Below, in pieces: positions 24,887 through 32,277 of a stretch of DNA of 40,029 nt (its first letter is position 1; every line of letters starts with the position of its first letter). Under the pieces are notes generated by a model that saw only the letters and a program-made list of their open reading frames with translations, was not told the DNA's origin and made no database searches. The position numbers and the translations under genes are program-made. This DNA is from Sediminibacterium sp. Gen4 (GTDB taxonomy: Bacteria > Bacteroidota > Bacteroidia > Chitinophagales > Chitinophagaceae): NCBI GenBank assembly GCA_013391385.1, contig JACBFI010000031.1, forward strand, positions 1-40,029, read 5' to 3'.

Positions 24887-26128
24887 ATGGACTTACTTAG
24901 ATTTATAACAGCAGGAAGCGTAGACGATGGCAAATCAACATTGATCGGACGATTACTCTATGATAGCAAATCGATCATGATTGATCATTTGGAGGCGTTG
25001 GAAAAACAAAGCAAACACAAGGAAGACGGAGAAATCGATCTGGCTTTGCTAACAGATGGCTTACGGGCAGAACGTGAGCAAGGTATTACGATTGATGTAG
25101 CGTATAAATATTTTGCGACCCCTAAACGTAAATTCATCATTGCAGATGCGCCCGGACATATTCAGTATACCCGTAACATGGTTACAGGTGCTTCCAATGC
25201 AGATCTGGCGATTATTCTGGTCGATGCAAGAAATGGTGTGGTGGAACAAACCCGAAGACATTCGATTATTGCTTCTTTATTGAATATTCCACACATTGTA
25301 GTTGCCATCAATAAAATGGATCTGGTAGATCACTCACAAGATGTGTATAATAATATCGTGATCGACTATGCAGAAGTGGCAAAAAAACTCAACCTGAAAG
25401 AAGTAAAGTTCATTCCCATCAGCGCGTTGAATGGCGATAATATCGTAGAAAAGAGTGTGCAATTTCCCTGGTATGATGGACCTTCATTGCTGGAATTATT
25501 AGAAACAGTAACACTGGAACAGGATATTGATCTTACGCGTGCACGTTTTCCGGTACAATATGTAATTAGACCTCAAACAGATGCTTTACATGATTATAGA
25601 GGCTATGCCGGAAAGATCAATAGCGGGATTTATAAAAAGGGAGATGCCGTAACAGTACTTCCGGCAGGGATTGTAAGTAAAATTGTAGCCATTGAAGTCA
25701 ATGGCAAAGAAGTAGAAGAGGCATTTGCTCCACAAAGTGTAGTGTTGCATCTGGAAGACGATATTGATATTAGTCGGGGTGATGTGATCGTTAAAACCGA
25801 CGCAGCTCCGCAAGTAAGCAATGAACTGGAAGTATTATTATGTTGGATGGATCAAAAACCACTACTATCAGGTAATAAGTACTTGTTACAGATCAATAGT
25901 AAACAGGTTCGCTCTGTTATTAAAGAGATCGATTATCAGCTGGATGTAAACTCATTGGAGAAAATTCCTCATCCGGAAAATATTGGGTTGAATGCCATTG
26001 TAAAAGCAACGATCAAAACAGCGAGTCCGGTGGTGTTCGATCCTTATCAGGAATTGAGAAGTAATGGGGGAGCTATATTGATTGATGAAACCAGTCATGT
26101 AACAGTAGGTGCATGCATGATACAGTAA
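24887..26128 (+). CDS. cysN: Sulfate adenylyltransferase subunit 1 (GTPase)
   Basis: 413 residues from ATG 24887, 10 bases after the cysD stop; an earlier in-frame ATG at 24863 inside the end of cysD is a possible alternative. A translation-factor-like GTPase that drives APS formation by CysD. G1 'GSVDDGKST' (10-18), G2 'GITIDVAY', G3 'DAPGH' (87-91) and G4 'NKMD' (142-145) are all intact. EF-Tu-like beta-barrel domains follow. There is no C-terminal APS kinase (CysC) fusion, so the pathway here goes through APS. One base separates it from cysE. Confidence 0.94.
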   Translation: MDLLRFITAGSVDDGKSTLIGRLLYDSKSIMIDHLEALEKQSKHKEDGEIDLALLTDGLRAEREQGITIDVAYKYFATPKRKFIIADAPGHIQYTRNMVTGASNADLAIILVDARNGVVEQTRRHSIIASLLNIPHIVVAINKMDLVDHSQDVYNNIVIDYAEVAKKLNLKEVKFIPISALNGDNIVEKSVQFPWYDGPSLLELLETVTLEQDIDLTRARFPVQYVIRPQTDALHDYRGYAGKINSGIYKKGDAVTVLPAGIVSKIVAIEVNGKEVEEAFAPQSVVLHLEDDIDISRGDVIVKTDAAPQVSNELEVLLCWMDQKPLLSGNKYLLQINSKQVRSVIKEIDYQLDVNSLEKIPHPENIGLNAIVKATIKTASPVVFDPYQELRSNGGAILIDETSHVTVGACMIQ

Positions 26129-26129
26129 T

Positions 26130-26963
26130 ATGAAAGAAGAACAATTCATACAACAATTATTTCAGCGCAACCGAAAAGCTTTGCATCGTTTTCCGGATAA
26201 GGCTTTGGCAGAAAACTTCACAGAGGATCTGTTCAATTTTTTATTTGGTTCTTATGAGCGGAAGTTCGACTCAGAAAAAAAGCTCTCAGATGAATATTAC
26301 GAATTGAAGCATACTTTTTCAGCGATACTTTTTGAGTTAATAAAAGAGGAGTCAACGGTAAAAAAACATACCGAAACCTTTTTTGAAGCCTTACCTGCTA
26401 TTTATGAAGCACTGTTAACAGATGCAGATGCAGTATTGCGTTTTGATCCTGCTGCGCAGTCTATTGAAGAAGTCCTGGTCGCTTATCCCGGGTTTTATGC
26501 TACGGCTATTTATCGTTTGTCCCATCAATTGTATGTGCAGGGCATCAAAACCTTACCAAGATTACTTTCTGAATATGCACATAGTAAAACAGGAATCGAT
26601 ATTCATCCGGGAGCTACGATCGGCGCGGCATTTGCCATTGATCATGGAACGGGGATCGTGATTGGTGAAACGACTGTAATCGGCGAAAGGGTAAAGATCT
26701 ATCAAGGTGTAACCTTAGGGGCATTGAATGTTTCGAAAGAATTGGCAAGTATAAAAAGACATCCAACCATTGAAGATGATGTGATCATTTACTCAGGCGC
26801 TACCATTTTAGGGGGAGAAACCATCATCGGTACCGGCAGTATCATTGGTGGTAATATCTGGTTAACACATAGTGTGGCGCCTAACTCCGTGGTATATCAT
26901 AAAAGTGAAATACGCATCAAAGACAAAGACCCATTTCCTGAACCTTTAAATTTTGTGATCTAA
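26130..26963 (+). CDS. cysE: Serine O-acetyltransferase
   Basis: 277 residues. It transfers acetyl from acetyl-CoA to serine, giving O-acetylserine for CysK. A helical N-terminal half (about 1-140) is followed by a left-handed beta-helix of hexapeptide repeats ('GIDIHPGATIGAAFAIDHGTGIVIGETTVIGE' region, 'YQGVTLGAL', 'RHPTIEDDVIIYSGATILGG'), where the His of 'DHGTGIVIGET' is the expected catalytic residue. The gene begins 1 base after cysN and cysK follows after 12 bases. SATs often bind CysK through a C-terminal Ile; this one ends 'PLNFVI', so the Ile tail is kept and a cysteine synthase complex is plausible. Confidence 0.92.
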   Translation: MKEEQFIQQLFQRNRKALHRFPDKALAENFTEDLFNFLFGSYERKFDSEKKLSDEYYELKHTFSAILFELIKEESTVKKHTETFFEALPAIYEALLTDADAVLRFDPAAQSIEEVLVAYPGFYATAIYRLSHQLYVQGIKTLPRLLSEYAHSKTGIDIHPGATIGAAFAIDHGTGIVIGETTVIGERVKIYQGVTLGALNVSKELASIKRHPTIEDDVIIYSGATILGGETIIGTGSIIGGNIWLTHSVAPNSVVYHKSEIRIKDKDPFPEPLNFVI

Positions 26964-26975
26964 AAATAAAAACAG

Positions 26976-27887
26976 ATGAAAGCGAATAACATTTTAGAAA
27001 CGATCGGAAATACCCCTCATGTTAAGATCAATAAACTCTTTGGAGATCAGCATGAAGTATGGATCAAATTAGAAAAGAATAATCCCGGGTCCAGTATCAA
27101 AGACCGTATTGCACTCTCCATGATTGAAGATGCTGAACAAAAAGGATTGCTGCATAAAGACAGTGTGATCATTGAACCTACCAGTGGCAATACCGGTATC
27201 GGATTAGCACTGGTAGCTGCAGTAAAAGGATATAAGATCATTTTAGTGATGCCGGAAAGCATGAGCATTGAGCGAAGAAGACTGATGGCATTGTATGGTG
27301 CAGAGTTTGTACTCACTCCGCGTGAAAAAGGGATGAAAGGTGCGATTGAAAAAGCAACCGAGCTGGTTCAGGAAACACCCAATGCCTGGATGCCACAACA
27401 ATTTGATAACCCGGCCAACACGGCTATCCACAGAACTACGACAGCACAGGAGATCTTAGCAGATTTTCCTGATGGACTCGATTATATCATCACAGGTGTG
27501 GGTACCGGCGGACATATTACCGGTGTAGCAGAAATTCTGAAAGAAAAATTTCCGAATCTAAAAGTGTTTGCTGTGGAGCCGGAATTATCACCCGTGTTAA
27601 GCGGTGGTTCCCCGTCGCCACACCCTTTACAGGGAATAGGAGCCGGTTTTGTTCCTTCTATTTTGAATACCAAAGTTTTAGATGGCATTATTCAGGTTGG
27701 TAAAGACGAGGCCTTTGCATTTGCTCAGCGAGCTGCTAAGGAAGAGGGGATTTTACTAGGAGTATCTTCCGGTGCATCTCTGGCTGCTGTGGCAAAAAAA
27801 CTAGCAGAGATTCCTGCCGGTGCAAAAGTGCTCACCTTTAACTATGATACAGGTGAAAGATATTTATCAATAGAAGGATTGTTCTGA
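26976..27887 (+). CDS. cysK: Cysteine synthase (O-acetylserine sulfhydrylase)
   Basis: 303 residues. It makes cysteine from O-acetylserine and sulfide with PLP. Lys42 ('[10 protein letters not shown]') is the PLP lysine, 'TSGNTG' (69-74) binds the substrate carboxylate, '[13 protein letters not shown]' binds the PLP phosphate, and '[27 protein letters not shown]' is the CysK-type active-site loop. '[10 protein letters not shown]' follows near the C-terminus. Length agrees with CysK/CysM. It is the last gene before a terminator-like hairpin at 27896-27919. Confidence 0.94.
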   Translation: MKANNILETIGNTPHVKINKLFGDQHEVWIKLEKNNPGSSIKDRIALSMIEDAEQKGLLHKDSVIIEPTSGNTGIGLALVAAVKGYKIILVMPESMSIERRRLMALYGAEFVLTPREKGMKGAIEKATELVQETPNAWMPQQFDNPANTAIHRTTTAQEILADFPDGLDYIITGVGTGGHITGVAEILKEKFPNLKVFAVEPELSPVLSGGSPSPHPLQGIGAGFVPSILNTKVLDGIIQVGKDEAFAFAQRAAKEEGILLGVSSGASLAAVAKKLAEIPAGAKVLTFNYDTGERYLSIEGLF

Positions 27888-27895
27888 TCATGAAT

Positions 27896-27919
27896 GGAGA
27901 AGTGAACCTTCTCCTTTTT
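27896..27919 (+). terminator. Intrinsic terminator-like hairpin between cysK and cobA
   Basis: GGAGAAG (27896-27902), loop TGAAC, CTTCTCC (27908-27914), then TTTTT. It would separate or damp transcription of the cobA-cysJ-cysI half from the cysH-cysK half. Confidence 0.75.
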
Positions 27920-27933
27920 CAACGTTTAATAAT

Positions 27934-27948
27934 CTACTAAAAAAGTAG
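27934..27948. promoter_or_regulatory. Palindrome CTACTAAAAAAGTAG before cobA
   Basis: Arms TCTACT and AGTAGA (27933-27949) around AAAAA. It ends 3 bases before the cobA start codon and resembles the site in the main promoter (22817-22831). It could be an operator or an RNA hairpin near the ribosome-binding site. Confidence 0.5.
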
Positions 27949-27951
27949 ACA

Positions 27952-28806
27952 ATGAATTTGGATAAAACCTATGGTAAAGTAATTCTTGCATCTGCGGGTC
28001 CGGGTGATCCTGAATTGGTGACGTTGAAAACAGTGCGCTGGTTACAACAAGCCGATGTAGTATTAACCGATCGTTTGGTGAGTAAAGAAATGCTGGAGAC
28101 CTATGTTCGGCAGGAAGCAGTGATCATTTATGTTGGTAAACAATGTAGACGTGGTGTCTCAACCCCGCAACAAAGCATCAATGAAATGTTAGTGTCTTAT
28201 GCTGAAAAATACAATACAGTAGTACGTTTAAAAGGTGGTGACACCAGCATCTTTTCCAATGTGTTGGATGAATTACAAACATTGGTACAGTATGGTATTC
28301 CTTATGAGATCGTTCCGGGTGTTACAGCAGCTTTGGGAGCGGCAGCCCATGCAGGCATTCCTTTAACAGCTAGGGGCTTATCAGTGGGTGTACGTTTACT
28401 GACCTATTACAAATCGGATATCGTTTCGGAAGATGTTTGGAAAGATTTGGCACAAACGGATGATACACTGGTTTTTTATATGTCGGGTGAAACATTATCC
28501 ATTGTTGTACAAAAACTCACAGAACACAAGATCGATGCTTCAAAATTATTAGCTGTGATAGAACAGGCCACTACGCCATTGCAACAAATTCATACTACCG
28601 GCTTATATGAATATAATGATACACTGAAAGATAAAAAGTTTCGATCGCCCGCTCTTGTCATCATTGGGAAAGTAGTGGCATTGCATGAACAATTTGCATG
28701 GCTACCCAATACGGATAGTACTGCTCACTATTTTGAACCATTGACAGGACGTGTATCGCAATTGGAAGAAACAGTAAAGGAAAAAAGACATGTTAGCAGA
28801 GCCTAA
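27952..28806 (+). CDS. cobA: Uroporphyrinogen-III C-methyltransferase
   Basis: 284 residues. It methylates uroporphyrinogen III twice to precorrin-2, the first step toward siroheme, the cofactor of sulfite reductase. Motifs: 'GKVILASAGPGDPELVTLKTV' region at the N-terminus, 'LKGGDTSIFSNV', 'YEIVPGVTAALGAAAHAGIPLTARG' region and 'LVFYMSGETLSIV'. These match stand-alone SUMT enzymes; the C-terminus runs about 30 residues past the core. The last 17 bases overlap cysJ, showing coupled translation. The next step of siroheme synthesis is encoded in the fusion gene at 35165. Confidence 0.92.
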   Translation: MNLDKTYGKVILASAGPGDPELVTLKTVRWLQQADVVLTDRLVSKEMLETYVRQEAVIIYVGKQCRRGVSTPQQSINEMLVSYAEKYNTVVRLKGGDTSIFSNVLDELQTLVQYGIPYEIVPGVTAALGAAAHAGIPLTARGLSVGVRLLTYYKSDIVSEDVWKDLAQTDDTLVFYMSGETLSIVVQKLTEHKIDASKLLAVIEQATTPLQQIHTTGLYEYNDTLKDKKFRSPALVIIGKVVALHEQFAWLPNTDSTAHYFEPLTGRVSQLEETVKEKRHVSRA

Positions 28807-30475
28807 ATTCAAAGTATTATCAGAACTGATCGATCAGCTCAGTAAAGAAGAACTGATTTGGGTAAATGGTTATTTATCCGGATTAGTCGCTAATCCTTTG
28901 CCCAATACCAATACTTCGGGCATCACACAAAAGATCACCATTGCTTATGGAACAGAAACAGGGAATGCTAAAAAATTAGCTACTGATCTTGCTGCGAAAG
29001 CCAAGAAAAAAGGGATCCCAGTAAAACTAGCATCGCTTGATCAATACAAACTCACCGAATTATCGAAAGAAGAATATTTTATTACAGTGATCAGTACACA
29101 AGGTGATGGTGAACCACCTGTTGGTGCAAAAAATTTTTATGATCATATTCATAATAACGGATTCAAACTGCCACAATTGAAGTATGGTGTATTGGCATTG
29201 GGTGATACAGCCTATCCATTATTTTGTAAGACAGGAGAAGATGTAGACAAACAGTTTGAATATCTGGGAGGAAAAAGAATTGCTCCCTTACAAAAATGTG
29301 ACCTGGATTATGAAACAGATGCGCATAACTGGTTCGATCAATTGATTTCAAAACTTCATGCAACAGAAACCACAACAGGAATAACCCCGAAGACTACTGA
29401 AGTTAAAAAGACAGTTGGAAAACAATATTATGAAGGAACTATTTTAACGCATATCAATTTAACTGCAAAAGGATCTGCTAAAAAAGTATACCATATTGAG
29501 ATAGCTGCCGATGGTGTTGAATTTCTTCCGGGAGATTCTATTGGTATTGTACCTGAGAATGATGAGCAATTGGTTCAGCAAATATTATCCTTAACAAGCG
29601 TAGCTCCCGATACAACAATTGATTACAAAGGAGAATCCTCTACCATCCATGAACTACTTGTTTCAAAGCTGAATATCCGATACTTGTTAGATAAATCAGT
29701 GAAACACTATGCAACCACAGTCGGAAAAGAGATCAATGTACAGAAAACAGATCTTTTGTCATTGCTGCAACAATATCCCCTTGCATCAAAAGAACAATTT
29801 TTAAAAGTTGTTGAGGGATTGACTCAGATCGTTCCGCGCATTTATAATATTGCTTCATCTCCGGTTGCCCATAGCAACGAAGTACATATCACCGTATTAC
29901 AAGATGTATTTGAAACCAATCATGGAGTAGAAAAAGGATTGTGTACGCAATATTTGGAAAGTAAATATGAAGGAGATTGCGTTCGATTTTTCATTCAACC
30001 GAATAAACGATTCCGTTTACCAGCGGCTGATAAAGATATCATCATGATCGGTCCGGGTACAGGTGTTGCACCTTTTCGCTCATTTGTAGCCGAGAGAGAT
30101 GCCACAGGCGCAACCGGAAGGAACTGGTTATTCTTCAGCGAAGATCAGTTCACGACTGATTTTTTGTACCAAACCGAATGGCAGGCCTGGTTTGAAACGG
30201 AAACGCTTACGCGTATTCATTTGTCTTTTAAAAATGGGCAAGAAAATCATGTAACACTCTCACAAAAGATTGTTGAGCAAGGATCTGAATTATTCCAATG
30301 GCTGGAAGGCGGTGCCAGTATTTATCTCTGCGGAGAAAAAGAGCCGGCAGGAAAAGAGATAGAAGCAGCATTGTTAGAAGTTTTTGCTAAAGCAACTGAT
30401 GGCAAAACCGAAACTGCCATTGCTTATCTGGAAAAACTAAAAAAAGAAGAACGCTACGCAAAAGATCTGTATTAA
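28790..30475 (+). CDS. cysJ: Sulfite reductase (NADPH) flavoprotein
   Basis: 561 residues. It passes electrons from NADPH through FAD and FMN to CysI. After about 50 helical residues comes a flavodoxin domain ('IAYGTETGNAKKLA', 'VISTQGDGEPP', 'LALGDTAYPLFC'), then an FAD-binding domain ('RIYNIASSPVAHSNEVHITV') and a ferredoxin-reductase NADP domain ('MIGPGTGVAPFRSFVAERDA', 'IYLCGEKEPAGKEIE'). Slightly shorter than the ~600-residue enterobacterial enzyme but with all domains. It overlaps cobA by 17 bases and lies 25 bases before cysI. Confidence 0.93.
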   Translation: MLAEPKFKVLSELIDQLSKEELIWVNGYLSGLVANPLPNTNTSGITQKITIAYGTETGNAKKLATDLAAKAKKKGIPVKLASLDQYKLTELSKEEYFITVISTQGDGEPPVGAKNFYDHIHNNGFKLPQLKYGVLALGDTAYPLFCKTGEDVDKQFEYLGGKRIAPLQKCDLDYETDAHNWFDQLISKLHATETTTGITPKTTEVKKTVGKQYYEGTILTHINLTAKGSAKKVYHIEIAADGVEFLPGDSIGIVPENDEQLVQQILSLTSVAPDTTIDYKGESSTIHELLVSKLNIRYLLDKSVKHYATTVGKEINVQKTDLLSLLQQYPLASKEQFLKVVEGLTQIVPRIYNIASSPVAHSNEVHITVLQDVFETNHGVEKGLCTQYLESKYEGDCVRFFIQPNKRFRLPAADKDIIMIGPGTGVAPFRSFVAERDATGATGRNWLFFSEDQFTTDFLYQTEWQAWFETETLTRIHLSFKNGQENHVTLSQKIVEQGSELFQWLEGGASIYLCGEKEPAGKEIEAALLEVFAKATDGKTETAIAYLEKLKKEERYAKDLY

Positions 30476-30500
30476 AATTCACCATTGACCATTCACAAAT

Positions 30501-32171
30501 ATGGCTACAGAAAAAAAATTATCACCCATCGAATCCATCAAAACCAAAAGTGATGGTTTGCGGGGAACGTTAAAAGAAAGTTTAACAGATGAGATCACGG
30601 GCGCTGTTCGTGAACAGGATCATGCATTGATCAAGTTTCATGGTATGTATGAACAGGATGATCGTGACTTGCGCGAGGAAAGAGCTGCCAAAAAGTTAGA
30701 TAAACTATATTCATTCATGATCCGCTTACGGATACCGGGTGGATTCATGACTGCAGATCAATGGATCGCGGCGCATCATGTAGCCGGGCAATATTCCACA
30801 GGTGTCATCAAGATCACTACCCGGCAAACCATACAATTACATGGTATTCTCAAGCATCAGATAAAACCCACACTACAATCATTCAATAAGGTTCAGCTGG
30901 ACTCGATTGCTGCTTGTGGTGACGTGAACCGAAATGTAGCTTGTACCAGTCACCCGGCTGAATCGGACATTCATGAACATGTACATGCTTATGCAGATAA
31001 GATCAGCAGGTTGTTGTTGCCAAAGACAAGAGCCTTTTATGAGATATGGTTGGATGAAGAAAAAATAGCGGAGTATGATGAACAGGATCCGCTGTATCAA
31101 GACCGTTATTTACCCAGGAAATTCAAGATCGGTATCGCTATTCCACCCAATAACGATGTGGATGTGTTGACGAATGACCTGGGTCTCATCGCTATCATCG
31201 ACAACAATGAATTGATCGGTTTTAATATCGCAGTGGGTGGAGGCTTGTCTACCACGCATGGTAATCCGGATACCTATGCCAGACTGGCTACTGTCATTGG
31301 TTTCACAAGAGGGGAAGAACAAACTTTAAAAGCGGTATATGAGGTATTGACCATTCAGCGTGATTATGGAAACCGCTCTGACAGAAAGATGGCCAGATTA
31401 AAATACACGCTGGATAATATGGGTGTGGAAGCTTTTCGTAAGGAATTGGAGAAACGTTGCGGATTTGAATTGGAAGACATTCAACCGTATCAATTCACTG
31501 CACGGAAAGATCGTTATGGATGGATGCAGGATTATAAAGGTAATTGGCACTATACGCTATTTGTTGAAAATGGACGTGTTACCGATGAAAGTCCGATAGC
31601 CTTGCAAAAAGCATTGCTGGATATTGCGGAAACGCAAAAAGCAGTTTTTCGTTTTACCAGTAATCAGAATGTAATCATCAGTGATATTCAGCCACAGGAT
31701 AAAAAAGATATTGAAGATATTTTACAACAACATGGTATTCTGCTTCGCGATGAAAATATTTCATCCATTCGTAAAAATGCGATTGCCTGTGTAGCATTGC
31801 CTACCTGTCCATTGGCATTGGCAGAAGCACAACGTTATTTGCCTGATCTCATTACGAAAATCGAACCCTTGCTGATTAAGCATGGATTATCATCTGAAGA
31901 TATTGTATTGCGTATGACCGGTTGTCCAAACGGTTGTGCAAGACCTTACGCGGCAGAGATCGGTTTGGTGGGCACATCTCCGGGGCATTATAACCTGCAT
32001 ATTGGCGGAGACCATGAAGGGACACGTTTGAATGTGAAATTTAAAGAGCAGCTGGATGAAGCAAACATCCTCGTTGAATTGGATCAGCTCTTTAAGCAGT
32101 ATGCTGATAAACGCAATAAGCATGAACGTTTTGGTGATTTTGTTTTGAAGGAGGTGTTACATGTATCATAA
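30501..32171 (+). CDS. cysI: Assimilatory sulfite reductase hemoprotein
   Basis: 556 residues. It reduces sulfite to sulfide using a [4Fe-4S] cluster and siroheme. Cys430, Cys436 ('CVALPTCPLA'), Cys475 and Cys479 ('TGCPNGCARPY') are the cluster/siroheme ligands; Cys479 is the bridging one by analogy. The N-terminal parts 'RLRIPGGFMTADQW' and 'TTRQTIQLHGIL' are the sulfite/nitrite reductase ferredoxin-like domain, and arginines of this region line the substrate pocket. Length fits CysI. A 106-base gap separates it from the TonB receptor gene. Confidence 0.94.
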   Translation: MATEKKLSPIESIKTKSDGLRGTLKESLTDEITGAVREQDHALIKFHGMYEQDDRDLREERAAKKLDKLYSFMIRLRIPGGFMTADQWIAAHHVAGQYSTGVIKITTRQTIQLHGILKHQIKPTLQSFNKVQLDSIAACGDVNRNVACTSHPAESDIHEHVHAYADKISRLLLPKTRAFYEIWLDEEKIAEYDEQDPLYQDRYLPRKFKIGIAIPPNNDVDVLTNDLGLIAIIDNNELIGFNIAVGGGLSTTHGNPDTYARLATVIGFTRGEEQTLKAVYEVLTIQRDYGNRSDRKMARLKYTLDNMGVEAFRKELEKRCGFELEDIQPYQFTARKDRYGWMQDYKGNWHYTLFVENGRVTDESPIALQKALLDIAETQKAVFRFTSNQNVIISDIQPQDKKDIEDILQQHGILLRDENISSIRKNAIACVALPTCPLALAEAQRYLPDLITKIEPLLIKHGLSSEDIVLRMTGCPNGCARPYAAEIGLVGTSPGHYNLHIGGDHEGTRLNVKFKEQLDEANILVELDQLFKQYADKRNKHERFGDFVLKEVLHVS

Positions 32172-32258
32172 TTATTTAAAAAAACAGCAGCGTCTTTTTT
32201 ACGACAATAGCAAATGCCGATGTTGTATGGGATAAGAATATTTTTTTAATTTATTATC

Positions 32259-32273
32259 CTACCAAATCAATAG
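32259..32273. promoter_or_regulatory. Degenerate CTACCAAATCAATAG site before the TonB receptor gene
   Basis: It shares CTACCAAAT with the promoter palindrome at 22817-22831, but its right half is degenerate. It ends 4 bases before the ATG, a position very like that of the cobA site. Confidence 0.35.
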
Positions 32274-32277
32274 ACTA

